Assembly (NCBI GenBank): GCA_028641055.1 | Contig: CM054061.1 | Coordinates: 53,858,081-53,922,080, forward strand | Direction: 5' to 3' | Length of the DNA: 64,000 bases | Source of the DNA: Alopecurus myosuroides | Lineage: Eukaryota; Streptophyta; Magnoliopsida; Poales; Poaceae | Shown: in pieces, positions 1 through 11,496 of the stretch | Position numbering within the stretch: the first letter of the stretch is position 1 | Layout: every line of letters starts with the position of its first letter | Made by a program: the position numbers and the translations under genes | The notes under the pieces: model-generated | The model's input: only the letters and a program-made list of their open reading frames with translations | Told to the model about the DNA's origin: nothing | Databases searched by the model: none

Positions 1-168
1 TCCTGAAGTGTTGTGTTTCTGGCCGGGCTGCCGCTCTACAGCGTGCTGTTTTCCAGTGACAGCCGGGTCGTACACCTGCATTTGTTTGCTTTTACCAGAG
101 TTCACACTCTGAGCCTTCTCAGTGCCGGGAAGCGGCGATGAGGCCTGATCCACCGATCTAACCCCATG

Positions 169-1167
169 CTAGTGAACAACATGGGAAGCACCGACTCCCG
201 GATTGGCTTTTCGGAAAGCCTCATTCTGCCTGCCAGCTTCTAGCACCAGCTCATTAAGCCTATCCTGCTGCCTAGCGCGAGCGTCACCAGTGAGATGCGG
301 CAACTCGGCAGCGACTGCCTCTGCAGCCCTAAGAGTTTTCGCAGGGGAACTATATTTTTGCCTACTAGCAGTGTTCAAACTAGCAGATAGACTAACAACC
401 CTACCATCTGTAGCTAGCTCAGTGCCCAAATTGCGACGAATAACGCCTATCTTGCTAGGCAGCCTAGAAACATGAGTAAAGCCATGCGCTCTATTGTACT
501 CATTTTGATCCAGATTAAGCTCAAGCCTAACCTTCTCCAGCTCCTGGTCCTCCACGAGTAGTGCTTGACGCTGCTGCTCGAGTTGCGCCCTCAACGCCAT
601 GAGGTCCGCGTCGGTGGGAGGCGGCATGCCCAGCTGCTCGGTGGCGACGACGCGAGCAGCCGGTATAGCCGTTGACGTGGAAGGAGCCACGTAGCCCGGA
701 ATGTTCTGGGGCATCTCGTAGGTCTTGTGGCCCCTGACAGTAGCCGGCACCTCGATGATCTCAGCCGCAGTGTCCGCGCCTTTCCCGGCATCAATAGCCG
801 GGCCCGTCATCATCACCTCCATGCTGTCTGCAGAGCAGCCAGCTGGCTTCCCGCGGACAGCGAGTACAGCAGGAGGATCATCCGCGATGAGCACCTCCTC
901 CGGGAACTCGAGGATGACGGTGGTGGCGACGGACACCAGATGCGTGCCGAAAAAGAGGACCGAGCCGCCTGCAGGCATGGGCCTGCCGCTGAAATCGCCG
1001 GTGTTGTCGGTGACGAAGTCGAAGGAGCCGAATCTGTGGACAAGGCCACATACCACGCGCTCCCCCGATGCAGAAACTGGTCCCGTCCGAATATGAACCA
1101 CAGCCAGCGCCGCTGCTGGCCCCACGGTGGGCGCCAACTGTCGTAGAGTGGTGAAGACAGATGCCAT
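169..1167 (-). CDS. Open reading frame at start of Gypsy interior, function unknown
   Basis: From the first true ATG (1167) the frame is open for about 332 codons to a stop at 169-171. The frame also stays open upstream to 1224. The ATG lies inside the LTR, so the first nine or so codons are LTR-encoded and the next ones read through the primer-binding site. The protein is Ala/Val-rich at first, then carries a predicted coiled coil around residues 190-220 (LEQQRQALLVEDQELEKV), then an Arg/Lys-rich tail. There is no zinc knuckle or recognisable capsid motif. By position it is the gag region, but I cannot confirm a gag fold. Beyond 169 the same frame has stops, so it is either a short ORF or a truncated polyprotein. 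Confidence 0.5.
   Translation of the reverse strand: MASVFTTLRQLAPTVGPAAALAVVHIRTGPVSASGERVVCGLVHRFGSFDFVTDNTGDFSGRPMPAGGSVLFFGTHLVSVATTVILEFPEEVLIADDPPAVLAVRGKPAGCSADSMEVMMTGPAIDAGKGADTAAEIIEVPATVRGHKTYEMPQNIPGYVAPSTSTAIPAARVVATEQLGMPPPTDADLMALRAQLEQQRQALLVEDQELEKVRLELNLDQNEYNRAHGFTHVSRLPSKIGVIRRNLGTELATDGRVVSLSASLNTASRQKYSSPAKTLRAAEAVAAELPHLTGDARARQQDRLNELVLEAGRQNEAFRKANPGVGASHVVH
1120..1136 (-). other. Primer-binding site of the left Gypsy element
   Basis: On the minus strand it reads TGGCGCCCACCGTGGGG, the class of tRNA-primed PBS common in plant Gypsy elements, 2 bases after the LTR end. It fixes the element's orientation as minus. Confidence 0.75.
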
Positions 1168-2014
1168 GGGATGGATAATTGTTGTGGCCGATGGACGCTG
1201 TAGGTATTCGGGGAGGGATCGCACGTCACGTAGACGCGCTCAGAAACACTGCAAACACCTCGATCTACCCAGGTTCAGGGCCCTCGTATGGATGTAACAC
1301 CCCTACTCCTGCCTATCTCTCTGTATATGATTTTACCGAGTAGCCACAGTACAACTTAGGCTCTCAGCCGAGTAGCCAGCCTCTCGTTCTCTCTCTCTGT
1401 GTAGCACTAAGGAGCGCAATAAATGCTCTCAGGGCAACGTCCCTCGCGCAGGAGGGGGCTGGGCACCTTATATACTGGTACCCAACGAGTAAACAACGAT
1501 TAAAGGTACACGATAAGACAACGCCACTGTGACAGCAGCAACACGCTTCCGTGTTCCCGCTGACGCCGTTGCGAGAAGTCGCCGCGCCGTCTGGCTGACA
1601 TGACTTGTCCACCCTGTCAGTCTCACAGAGTAGGCTCCTGACATGTCCTGTCCCCCCTGTAAGTGACAAGACACGACAGGAGCCCACCCTCACTGTACAC
1701 ACGCCGTAGCGCAGATAATCATGCTTCTTGTAAGTTGAACCGCACGCCTGTACGGCCGCGGGATACGCGGGATCTCGTCAGAACGGCTCCATTGACCTTT
1801 TGCCCAAGTAGGACTGACGCCCATCTACTCGGACCACCTGATCTCTACTCGGATGATTCCGATATTCCTCCTTATCTCCCCTTGGCCTTCAATACTTATC
1901 ACCGAGTAGCAACTACCAGATAGCAGATACCCGGGTAGCCGCCTACCCGGTAAACAGTACTCTGATATCTGTTTTATCACTTGTCTTACCCCTACTCGGG
2001 GCAGCCCCCCGACA
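1139..2014 (-). repeat. 5' LTR of the left Gypsy element
   Basis: 876 bp, beginning (minus strand) TGTCGGGGGGCTGCCCCGAG and ending CTACGACA, so both ends show the TG...CA rule inside a short inverted repeat. The PBS follows within 3 bases of the end. It contains a TATA-like box at 1466-1475. Confidence 0.85.
1466..1475 (-). promoter_or_regulatory. LTR TATA box
   Basis: Minus-strand GTATATAAGG lies inside the LTR, about 300 bases before the first ATG (1167). This is consistent with the U3/R promoter of the element. Confidence 0.5.
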
Positions 2015-2891
2015 GTAGCCCTAACTAAAGAACGGAACCTTGCCCAAGATACATGCAATTTCTCTTCTTCTAATTGCATGAAATTAAATAAATTTGTAAA
2101 GCAGCATGTTGAGCACTAGCAGGAAAATATTTCCGAAAGAAAGCATTAACCAAACCAATAGAACTATCAATAGATCCAGGAGACAAATTGTTAAACCAAG
2201 TTTTAGCTTCATCTTTTAATGAGAAAGGGAATATTTTAGTAACAAAATAGCTACATTTCTTAAGATCATCAGAGAATAAACTACTCAGAGAGAAGAGCTC
2301 ATTCATATGTTTCATAGCACTTTCATTTTGAGTACCTCAAAAAGGTTCTTTCTCAACAATAGATATATACGATAAATCAAGAGAGAAATCATAATCCTTA
2401 TCCCTAATATTAATAGGAGAAGTGGCAAACTTAGCATCAGCAGATAATTTATATTTAACATCACGACTTTCAATAAGTCTCATAAGAGCATCATTATCCT
2501 TCATAGTATATATTTCATCAATAAGATCATCATTAAGATCAATATAGGAATCATCAAAATCATCACTAGGGTTCTCTATAAGCTCAGGTTAAACAGCAAG
2601 AGTAACAGCATTTTTATCAGGAGTTTCAGTGTTTGCAATATTTTTAGCTTTAGCAAGAGTAGAATCTAAGAAAGGACCGAGAGAACCACTCTCATCAAGC
2701 ACAGTAGAAGCATCATCAAAAGTATCAGAAGTATTTTCAGATTCAGCAGAAGTAGCATGTGTAGCATGTGGTGGTGTAAGCAGCTTACTCATAACAGATG
2801 GTGAATCAAGAGAAACAGAGGTGTTCAGAGTTGTACCTCTTCTTGTAGTGGATGGTAATATAGGAAAATTTCCATCACGAGTCTTACCCAT
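2015..2891 (-). pseudogene. Athila-type gag, N-terminal part, broken and truncated
   Basis: From the ATG at 2891 the frame runs through an acidic Ser/Thr-rich N-terminus to a retrotransposon gag core near 2250-2110, recognisable by KIFPFSLKDEAKTWFNNLSP and NAFFRKYFPASAQHAALQ. Two in-frame stops interrupt it (2589-2591 and about 2334-2336). A frameshift near 2080 moves the continuation (EEEKLHVSWARFRSL) into another frame. The gag then ends abruptly at 2014, where the younger Gypsy LTR begins. It cannot make a functional capsid protein. Confidence 0.8.
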
Positions 2892-2950
2892 GATGAATGA
2901 TGGAAGTAGATAATAATACTCTCTGGTGAGCTCGCAAATAAAGCTATGCT

Positions 2951-2967
2951 CCCCGGCAACGGTGCTA
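2951..2967 (-). other. Primer-binding site of the Athila-like element
   Basis: Minus strand TAGCACCGTTGCCGGGG, a slightly decayed form of the TGGCGCCGTTGCCGGGG site used by Athila-like grass elements. Confidence 0.7.
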
Positions 2968-2978
2968 GAAAATAGTCT

Positions 2979-4351
2979 TGATGACCCACAGGTATAGGGG
3001 ATCGCAATAGTCTTCGAGGGAAGTAAAATCCAAATTTATTGATTCGATACAAGGGGAGCCAAAGAATATTTGTGAGCCTTAACAAGTGAGTTCTCAATTC
3101 ACCTGCACAATGGTTTATCAGTAGTAACAGTTTTATAGTAGCAGCAGTAGTGAAATAAAAGCAGCAGTGGAATGAAAATAGCAGCAGTAGTGTTTGAAGT
3201 AAATAGCAAAATTAAATATTGTAGGCATATGGATAGATGAACGGGCGTTGCATGGATAAGATAGTTCATATAATGATCAAGTCATGGGTATTGCAGATAA
3301 ATAAGATAAAGCATCCAAGCACTAAGTAACCATAGGCACGTGTTCCGTAAATAGTCGTACGTGCTCGCAATGAGAACTTGCACAACATCTTTTGTCCTAC
3401 CAGCCATTTTCAGCGGGGCCTCAAGGGAACTACTGGTAATTAAGGTGTTCCTTTTAATAGAACACCGGAGAAAGCATTAACACTCCGTGAACACATGTGA
3501 TCCTCACATCACAGCCACCCCCTCCGGTTGTCCAAATTTTGTCACTTCGGGACCTCGTGTTTCGGACAACAATGTGTGTAAACAACTTGCAGGTATGATT
3601 AAGAAACAATAATTAACATCGTGATTCAATAACATGTTTAGATCTGAGATCATGGCACCCGGGCCAAAAGTGGCAAGAATTAAGCATAACAAGTTGCAAC
3701 AATGTCAATAGCACTAATAGAGGATAATAGGCACTATGCCCTAACAATTACGACATTATTACATGAACGATCTCATTCAATCCCTACCATCCCCTTCAGC
3801 CTACAGCGGGGAATTACTCACACATGGATGGGGGAAACATGGATGGTCGATGGAGAGGCGTTGGTGCTGACGATGGCGATGATCTCCTCCACTTCCCATC
3901 TCGGCAGGGTGCCAGAACAGTAACTCCTGATCCCCGAATCGAGGTTCTGGATGGCGGTGGTGCTCTGTTCTGTTTCTGTGGAATATGACGAACCCCCTCG
4001 GGTTTTAGGGTTGGAGGCTACTTGTAGTCGAATGGGGAGTCCGAGGGGGGCTCTGGGTGGCCCACACCCTATGCTGGCGCGACCAAGGGGGATCCGCGCT
4101 AGGGGGGTGTGGCCACCCTGTGGCTCTTCTCCTGGCACCTTCTGGCTCCCTGGGTCTTCCGGAGTGAAAACACCAATGGGGTCTTTTCTGGGCAATTTCC
4201 CGAAAGTTGATTTTTCTGCACAAAAACAAGACACCACGGTAATTCTGTTGAAAACAGTGTTAGTCCGTGTTAGTTGTATTCAAAACACACAAGTTTAAAG
4301 GAAAACAATAAGAAACATGTTCGGAAAAGGAGATACGTTTTTGACGTATCA
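2979..4351 (-). repeat. 5' LTR of the Athila-like element
   Basis: About 1373 bp. On the minus strand it starts TGATACGTCAAAAACGTATC, itself containing a short inverted repeat, and ends TGTGGGTCATCA, 11 bases before the PBS. The ORFs seen here on either strand (for example 3702-3923, 3818-4298) are LTR sequence and not genes. Confidence 0.8.
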
Positions 4352-5255
4352 ATGACATACCTGCGCGCGCTAGTTTGGTGTCTTGCTCGATCCCTCTTCT
4401 TATTTCTTCTCCTTGCTATCCCACTCGAGCTGAAAAATTCAAATTAAAACAAAAGAAACAAAAAAAAGAAAAAAAAGAACTTGATAAAATAAACTATTCT
4501 ATTTTTTGTGTGTTTTCAATAATAATGCATTGCTGAAAATAAACACGCTAAAATAAAAAACAAGAAGAAACAAAAACAAACGGAAATAAAATTAAATGGT
4601 TTTTGACCTAGCTAGGTCTACTCGTTGTTGTCATCGTCCCCGTTGCGTGGGGCATAAGGTGCACAATCTCTCATGAGGGTGTTCACGCTCGTGTTAAGGT
4701 AGGTGAAGTTGGTGCTCACTCCCTGGAGTGCTTGCTCAACTCCATCCACTCGTGCCACGAGATCCTCGAAAAATCCTCGCGGCGAACGAAATTTCCGGTT
4801 CCTTGTGGTGGTGGTGGTGCTTGGTAGCCCTAGTCACCGATTCTTCCTCATGTTCCCGTAACTCATGTGCTGTTGCGGTTTGGCCCATGCCGCCTCCTTC
4901 TCTTCTAGATCTTGGGGTCAAGCCCCGTATGTTGGCGGGCAATCTGAAACGTCGCGTGGTTCAGCAACTATGCCTATCTCTGCAAAGCTGAACCATGTGG
5001 AAATGACAGGGGGACGTGTACTTCATCCACCTTTGAGGTGGTGAAACGCTGGCGGAAGCTATGCCCACGGTGGTTGTCACGGTCAACTCTCATAAAACCA
5101 AAATATAATAGATAATTTAAATAAACTCTATTAGGCCTCTGATAGGACTTTCATTTTGAAAGTTCAGAGTCTTATATGTTGCAATGTGAGTGATAAGACT
5201 GCCACAACAAATTTTGCTAGTTGAATGACTCTGCTGGCGGTGAAAGTGCGTGATG
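4352..5255. other. Degraded retroelement sequence
   Basis: This is the older sequence into which the Athila-like element inserted. It includes an A-rich tract (4430-4600) and one recognisable reading stretch on the minus strand (see next entry). From 4777 to 5255 I see no gene; ORFs there are short and unsupported. Confidence 0.4.
4618..4776 (-). pseudogene. Gag-like peptide fragment, unassigned
   Basis: About 52 codons on the minus strand ending at a TAG (4618-4620). Motifs visible are FFEDLVARVDGVEQALQGV and a Cys-Ala-Pro-Tyr segment, with an acidic C-terminus (NGDDDNNE). The heptad-like pattern suggests a coiled coil, as in the C-terminal part of some grass gag proteins. No start and no conserved domain are visible, so this is a remnant, and the family call is an inference. 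Confidence 0.35.
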
Positions 5256-5555
5256 AGGAGTGTACACTTAGGTTCTATGTTCACTTATGGTCTATGTTCA
5301 TCACATCACTCTTCCAATGACATGACCCCGTTATTAACAACATCCAATGTTCATGATCAGGAAACCTTGATCATCAGTTAATCAACGAGCTAGTTAAACA
5401 AGAGGCGTTACTAGGAACTCTTGTTTGTTTATTAGACACACATATATCAACGTTTTTAGTTAATACAATTCTAGCATGAGAAATAAACATTTATCATAAA
5501 TAAGAAATAAGATAATAACCACTTTATTATTGCCTCTCGGGCATTTTCCCTCTAG
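5256..5555 (-). repeat. Copia LTR fragment related to the nested Copia LTR
   Basis: Strong resemblance (roughly 80% by eye) to 8205-8492, the outer end of the large Copia element's 3' LTR. Shared text includes the runs around ATGACATGACCCCGTTATTA and TTATTGCCTCTCGGGCAT. It is a fragment of a related but distinct family, in the same orientation, with no complete partner in the window. Confidence 0.7.
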
Positions 5556-5659
5556 TTTCCATCTTCTTGAGGTTATCCATGGTAGTCGTAACCCCGGGCA
5601 TGGTGGTTTCCTCATTGATGGACATACTTTCTCTTAGGCAGCTAAGCCCGAATTAAGAG

Positions 5660-5676
5660 CCAAGGCTCTGATACCA
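5660..5676 (-). other. Primer-binding site of a remnant Copia-type element
   Basis: Minus strand TGGTATCAGAGCCTTGG, complementary to initiator tRNA-Met, lies two bases left of the LTR end at 5679. The leader left of it (5556-5659) is cut short by the LTR fragment, so only about 120 bases of interior survive. Confidence 0.65.
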
Positions 5677-5678
5677 AT

Positions 5679-6844
5679 TGACATCACCGTATGGGCACCT
5701 AGAGGAGGGGGGGTGAATAGGTGCAACCTCCAAATTTTAATACTTTTTTCGATTTCGTCTTGACACAAAGGTAAATTATCTAGATTTGCAATTTACCTAT
5801 ATGACAAGGATTACACTAAGCAAGAAGCAAGCACAAAGTAAAGCTAAAGGATAGAAGGAACTGAAGTAGAAGAACGCGGAGACAAGGATGTATTCTCGAG
5901 TTCCTCCTTTTTTAGGGGAGTACGTCTCGTTGGAGGGGTGTGAGTTTCGCCACAAAGACCTACTCAATGCCACAAAGGCATCACCCTATTCTCCGAACCT
6001 CGCCACAAAGGCCTAGTTTACCTTCCACTATTAGAATCTTTCAAGGAGGAATCTGGTGCCTTTACAATGAGCTTGGGGAACACACCCACAACTGAATTGG
6101 GGGCTCCCAAAATCACCACAAATATGTTACAAGAAACACAAGTGAGTAACAAGATGCCTATGTTTTCCACAAGGAAACCATAGGCTCAGACCCCTCAAAT
6201 GAATAAGGGGGAAATTAAGAACTTCTTGGTGAAGATGTAGATCGGGGCCTTCTCCTTTAATCCTCCGAAGATCAACAATTTTGGGTGGAGGGATTGGGAG
6301 GTCCCATTCTTTTGGTGAGCTCAACAATGGTGGACTTGCTTTTCTGGATGAGCTGCCTTGGGTTGAATATGGAGTGGAGTATTTATACCCCTCTCCCAAA
6401 ATCTAACCATTGATGAGAAACTAACGCCAGAGTCTTCGGCCAGGGACGAAACCTTCCAAAGTTTACGGGCTGACTCCGGGGATACTCCCGAGAGGCCATT
6501 TGTGAGTTACACGAAGTCGGATAGCAAATAGACTGGAGTCTCTATGGATACTCCAGCCACACTCCGGAGGGGGCATAAGCGAGTTTCACCAAAACACTGA
6601 AATAAGAGATCAGAGTCTCTGGTTGCCCAGAGCCCGGATACTCCAGAGTTTCACACCAGAGTCACCGGCTTTCACAGACAGGCAACATCTTGCTCTTTGA
6701 GTGCAATGCTTTAAAGGAACATTTACCTAATGCACTTGTATCACTCGACATAAAATTAGATAATCACCCGTGTTCTTGTATAACACACACAACCAAACTA
6801 GGGGTAAATAAAATGTTCTTTCACCTTGATTCACGTTATTTTAT
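5679..6844 (-). repeat. Partial LTR of an older element, target of the Copia insertion
   Basis: It starts TGACATCACC directly after the PBS, so it is the 5' LTR of a minus-strand element. It carries several direct and inverted copies of an ACTCCGG/CCGGAGT motif (6420-6680) and a minus-strand TATA box at about 6377-6390 (TATAAATACTCC). The Copia element interrupts it at 6844/6845, so its far end is expected after 57794. I cannot prove the continuation. Confidence 0.55.
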
Positions 6845-8492
6845 TGAAGGGTACGTTGCATAAAAAACAAAAAATTTCCTACGCGCGATAAACCCGAATG
6901 ACCAAGATCTAATCTTTGAGATGAACGGCAACGGGGAGAAAGAGAGTCTTGAGATAACATACCCTCGAAGAATCAAAGTGGTACGAGATAAAATCTCGTT
7001 GTTGGCGTAGTCGTACTCACGCCGATCCTGAGCGAGAAGAAGTGCACCGCAATCTGGCGGTGCCTCCGTAATCGGTCACACCTTCAGTTCGATGAAGACT
7101 TCCGTTCCCTCGATCCAGCGGGTAGAGGAAGTAGAGGACGCCCGGAACTCCAGCATCATGATGGCATGGTGGTGGTGAAGAATCCCACGGTCAGGGCTTC
7201 GCCAAGCCGGAGGCCATGGAATGGAGCAGCGGGTGGAGGGAAAAGGAAGTGGGCAAGTGTGTGGAGAAGAGGGATCTCTCACCCTCCTTTTATAGGGAAG
7301 GGGAAGGCAGCCCAAGGGGGGGTGCGGCCAGCCATGGGTGCCCCCACCTCTTCCCCTCTTCATGTGAGTGGAAGCCCCACTCACACCCACTCATGCTCCC
7401 TTAATTTTCCACTTAGAAAATCCAAAGATTTTTCTTTAATAAAAAAATAAAACATTTTTTTTCTTTATTTATATTTGTTCATTCCATTAACAAACATTTT
7501 CATGCAGCACCTCGAATCATTTGTTAATTCTATTAACAACTATTCGATGAAAAACCCCTTGAACTATTTCAATTTTCCCCGAAACAATTTCGGAGCTGCC
7601 CAAAACATTCTTCGGTATTCCGTATCCTCTCAAACGCTTCATCGAACCTTAAGTGTGTCACCCTATGGTTCGTGAATAATATAGACATGATCGAGACTCC
7701 TCTCCGATCAATAATCAACAGCAGAATCTGGAGATCCGTGATGACTCCTATATATTGAACGATAACTCTCGCGATCGTGTGAACCTTTCAACGTCGTAAC
7801 GATTTCCCTTTGTCTCGCGATATTTTACTTGTCCGAGATCCGAGCATTGGTATCAACCATACCTTGTTCAATCTCGTTACCTGACAAGTACTCTTTTCTC
7901 GTTCCCGTGATATAACATCCTTGTGATCATATCACGTGCTTGCAAGCGGTGTCGATGTGATATCACCGAGAGGGCCCTGAGTATATATCTCCGTCATATT
8001 GGATGGACAAATCCCACTCTTGATCCATGAGCTTCAACTAACACTTTCTGAATACCTAACGCCACCTTTATAGTCACCCTTCTACGGTGTGATGTTTGAT
8101 GTCATCAAAGTATTCTTTCGGTATTAGTGATTAACATGATCTCATGGTCTAAGGAACATTGTTACTCCGAATGTAATACATAACAACAAAACTAAATGAC
8201 TTGATCGTATTGTTATACTTAGTTAGGGTCTAAGTTCATCACGTCATTCTCCTAATGACATGACCCCATTATTAACAACATCCAATGTCTATGATCAGGA
8301 AACCTTGATCATCTGTTAATCAACGAGCTAGTTAAAAGAGAGGCTTCACTAGGAACGTTGGTTTGTTTATTAATCACACATGTATTAACGTTTCCGGTTA
8401 ATACAATTCTGGCATGAGAAATAAACATCGATCATAAACAAGGAATAACATAATAAACACTTTATTATTGCCTCTCGGGCATATTCCCTTCA
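6845..8492 (-). repeat. Copia 3' LTR
   Basis: 1648 bp. On the minus strand it starts TGAAGGGAATATGCCCGAGA after the polypurine tract AAGTGGGAGAA and ends ATGCAACGTACCCTTCA. A TATA box (CTATAAAAGGAG, minus strand) lies at about 7281-7292. The ORFs in it (7076-7450) are not genes. Confidence 0.9.
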
Positions 8493-8510
8493 TTCTCCCA
8501 CTTGCATTAG
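8493..8510 (-). other. Copia polypurine tract
   Basis: Minus strand ATGCAAGTGGGAGAA lies directly before the 3' LTR, the usual place of plus-strand priming in Ty1/Copia elements. Confidence 0.7.
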
Positions 8511-8525
8511 GGGCAATAATCTATA

Positions 8526-8921
8526 TTACATAGTGATGAATCTAACACCCATTGAGTTCTGGTGTTGATCATGTTTTGCCCTTGAGAGAGGTTTAGTCAA
8601 CAGATCTGACACGTTCAGGTCCGTATGTACTTTGCAAATCTTCACATCCCCATCTGCGACACGTTCACGGATGGAGTGAAAACAACGCTTGATATGCTTG
8701 GAATTCTTGTGAGATCTTGGCTCCTTAGCATTGGCTATGGCACCATTGTTGTCACAATAGATAACCATTGGATCCAACGCACTCGGAACCACGCCTAGTT
8801 TGGATATGAACTCCTTCATCCAAACTGCTTCCTGTGTTGCCTCTGAGGCAGCAACATATTCTGCTTCTGTTGATGATCTCGCCACCACGGATTGCTTGGA
8901 ACTCCTCCATCTACTGCTCAT
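8526..8921 (-). pseudogene. Copia RNase H and polyprotein C-terminus
   Basis: 131 codons covering the C-terminal RNase H part of the Copia polyprotein. Copia RNase H features are visible: SSTEAEYVAASEATQEAVW with the catalytic Glu, DNNGAIANAKEP with the catalytic Asp, and HKNSKHIKRCFHSIRE. It ends at a stop just before the polypurine tract. It lies in a different frame from the reverse transcriptase segment to its right, so the polyprotein is frameshifted near 8920. Confidence 0.85.
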
Positions 8922-10340
8922 CCATTCATAACAAATACGTACCCGAACTGAGACTTAGAGTCATCCGGATCAGTGTAGAAGCTAGCATCAACGTAACATC
9001 TTGCGATGAGATCTTCTTCACCGCCATATATGAGAAACATATCCTTAGTTCTTCTCAAGTACTTAAAGATATTCTTGACCGCCGTCCAGTGTTCCAAACC
9101 TGGATCGGATTGGTACCTACTAGTCAAACTAATAGAATGTGCCACATCCGGTCTTGTACATAGCATAGCATACATGATAGAACCTATGGCTGAAGCATAG
9201 GGATTCTTATTCATTTTCTCTCTATCTTCTGCTGTAGCTGGACATTGAGTCTTACTCAACGTTATGCCTTGCAACATAGGTAAGAACCCCTTCTTACTAT
9301 CTTCCATTCTGAACTTCTTCAGAATCTTGTCAAGGTCTGTACTTTGCAAAATTCCAATTAAGTGTATTGATCTATCCCTGTAGAATTTGATGCCTAATAT
9401 ATAATCTGCTTCACCGAGGTATTTCAACAAAAAACTACTGTTCAAATAACCTTTTACGTTTTTTAAAAGTTCTATATCATTTCCAATCAACAATATGTCA
9501 TCCACATATAGTACTAGAAATGCGACAGAGCTCGCACTCACTTTCTTGTAAATACAAGCTTCTCCGTATGTTTGGACAAATCCAAACCCTTTGATCACCT
9601 TATCAAAATGGAGGTTCCAACTCCGGGATGCTTGCTTCAGTCCATAAATGGAACTTTGAAGCTTGCACACCTTGTCAGCATCCTTAGGATTAACAAAACC
9701 TTTGGGTTGCATCATATACAACTCTTCCTCAATGTCACCATGAAGGAACGCCGTTTTGACATCCATCTGCCAGATTTCATAATCGAAAAAATGCAGCAAC
9801 TGCTAACATAATCCTAACTGACTTAAACATCGCTACTGGTGAGAAAGTCTCATCGTAGTCAACTCCTTGAATTTGTCGGAAACCTTTTGTGACAAGTCGA
9901 GCTTTATAGACGGTCACATTACCATCAGCGCCAGTTTTCTTTTTAAAGATCCATTTGTTCTCAACGGCCTTGCGGTCATCGGGTAAGTCCACCAAAGTCC
10001 AAACTTGGTTTTCGTACATGGATCCTGTTTCGGATTTCATGGCTTCAAGCCATTTTTCGGAAGCTGGGATCATCATCGCTTCATCATACGTCGCAGGGTC
10101 ATCACCTCCATCTACCATGATGTTTAATACAGGATCTCCGTACAGTTCAGGAGCTGTACGTTCCCTAGTTGACCTGCGAGGTGTGGTAGTTTCCTCTTCT
10201 AGAGTTTCATGATCTTGATCATTAGCTCTCTCTTCAACTAACGAGGTCGGCACCAGAACAACTTCCGGCGCTGCACTACTCGCCATTCCAAGAAGAGAAG
10301 GTTCAATAACCTCGTCGAGTTCTACCTTCCTACTATTCAC
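8918..10340 (-). pseudogene. Copia reverse transcriptase region
   Basis: Two frames together form the reverse transcriptase. The first (10340-9777) contains the acidic linker and the RT start (WIFKKKTGADGNVTVYKARL, GVDYDETFSPV). The second (9799-8918) contains MDVKTAFLHGDIEEELYM, IYGLKQASRSWN and the catalytic YVDD at about 9495-9506. The break near 9790 falls in an A-run (cgaaaaaatg on the plus strand), a typical one-base indel. Another frame change joins it to RNase H. The fold residues are conserved, but the protein cannot be made in one piece. Confidence 0.85.
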
Positions 10341-11431
10341 ACCTTTTGAGAGAAACTCTTTCTCAAAAAAAAGGATCCATTCTTGGCAACAAAAATCTTG
10401 CCTTCGGATCTGTGATAGAAGGTGTACCCTATTGTTTCTTTAGGGTATCCTATAAAGACGCATTTTTCCGCTTTGGGTTTGAGTTTATCAGGTTGAAGCT
10501 TCTTCACATAAACATCGCATCCACAAACTTTTAGAAATGACAGCTTAGGTTTGTTTCCAAACCATAATTCATACGGTGTCGTTTCAACGGACTTAGATGG
10601 TGCCTTATTTAAAGTGAATGCAGCGGTCTCTAGTGCACAACCCCAAAACGATAGTGGCAAATCTGTAAGAGATATCATAGATCGAACCATATCCAATAAA
10701 GTATGATTACGAAGTTCGGAAACACCATTACGCTGTGGTGTTCCAGCAGGTGTGAGTTGTGAAACTATTCCACATTGTTTCATATGCATGCTAAAATCGT
10801 AACTTAGATATTCACCTCCACGATCAGATCGTAGAAATTTACTCTTTCTGTTACGATGATTTTCAACTTCACACTGAAATTCTTTGAACTTTTCAAATGT
10901 CTCAAATTTGTGTTTCATTAAGTAAATATACCCATATCTACTCAAATCATCTGTGAAAGTGACAAAATAACGATATCCACCGCGCGCCGATACACTCATT
11001 GGTCCACACACATCAGTATGTATGATTTCCAGTAAGTGTGTTGCCCGTTCCATGGTTCTAGAAAACGGGGTTCTAGTCATCTTGCCCATAAGGCATGGTT
11101 CACATGTTTTAAATGATTCATAATCAAGTGATTCTAAGAGTCCATCAGAATGGAGCTTCTTCATGCGTTTAACACGAATATGACCTAAGTGGCAATGCCA
11201 CATGTAAGTAGCAATATCATCATTTAACTTAATTCTTTTGGCATTCACATTTTGAATATGTGTATCAATACTATCAAGATTCAAAAGAAATAAACCATTC
11301 TTCTCAGGTGCATGACCATAAAAGATATTATTCATATAAATCGAACAACCATTGTTCTCAGACTTAAAGGAATAACCATTCCGCATTAAGCAAGATCCAG
11401 AAACGATATTCATGCTTAATGCATGCACCAA
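10337..11431 (-). pseudogene. Copia integrase region
   Basis: 364 codons. The zinc-binding HHCC region is visible (WHCHLGHIRVKRMKKLH, then CEPCLMGKMTRTPF). The catalytic core shows D (HTDVCGPM), D (FTDDLSRYG) and RSDRGGEYLS. The usual core Glu context is changed to GVSELRNHTLLDMVRSM, where grass Copia copies normally show an AERRNRTLL-type run. The C-terminal YELWFGNKPKLSFLKVCGC block is present. The end of the frame is a shift in an A8 run at 10369-10376, after which the polyprotein continues in the next frame. Confidence 0.85.
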
Positions 11432-11496
11432 ATAACAATTATTGAGGTTTATAACTCATCCCGATGGTAGATGTAGAGGTAGCGTCCCGACGGCGA

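Larger units (their letters stand above)
1..2014 (-). mobile_element. Ty3/Gypsy LTR retrotransposon, 5' part, cut by window edge
   Basis: Read on the minus strand this is an LTR (2014 down to 1139), a primer-binding site directly after it, and about 1.1 kb of interior that leaves the window on the left. The LTR has matching ends (TGTCG...CGACA). The element sits inside the gag remnant of the neighbouring Athila-like element, whose reading frame stops exactly at 2014/2015. The bases after the LTR (2015-2019, gtagc) would be one target-site copy, but the other copy lies outside the window. Family not recognised with certainty. Confidence 0.85.
2015..4351 (-). mobile_element. Athila-like Gypsy retrotransposon, 5' LTR plus start of gag
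   Basis: Minus strand: LTR 4351 to 2979, PBS at 2951-2967, then the start of gag (2891 to 2015), where the left Gypsy element interrupts it. The rest would lie beyond the left edge. LTR ends (TGATACGTC...GGGTCATCA) and the PBS are typical of abundant Triticeae Athila-like families; I do not assign one. The bases flanking the LTR on the right (4352-4356, atgac) would be one target-site copy. Confidence 0.8.

Noticed and set aside
727..1146. Plus-strand ORFs of 123-139 codons opposite the Gypsy frame
   Set aside because: Shadows of the GC-rich minus-strand frame.
5679..5700. Possible CACTA or MITE end next to the primer site
   Set aside because: TGACATCACC directly after a tRNA-Met primer site fits an LTR end, and no inverted partner is seen.
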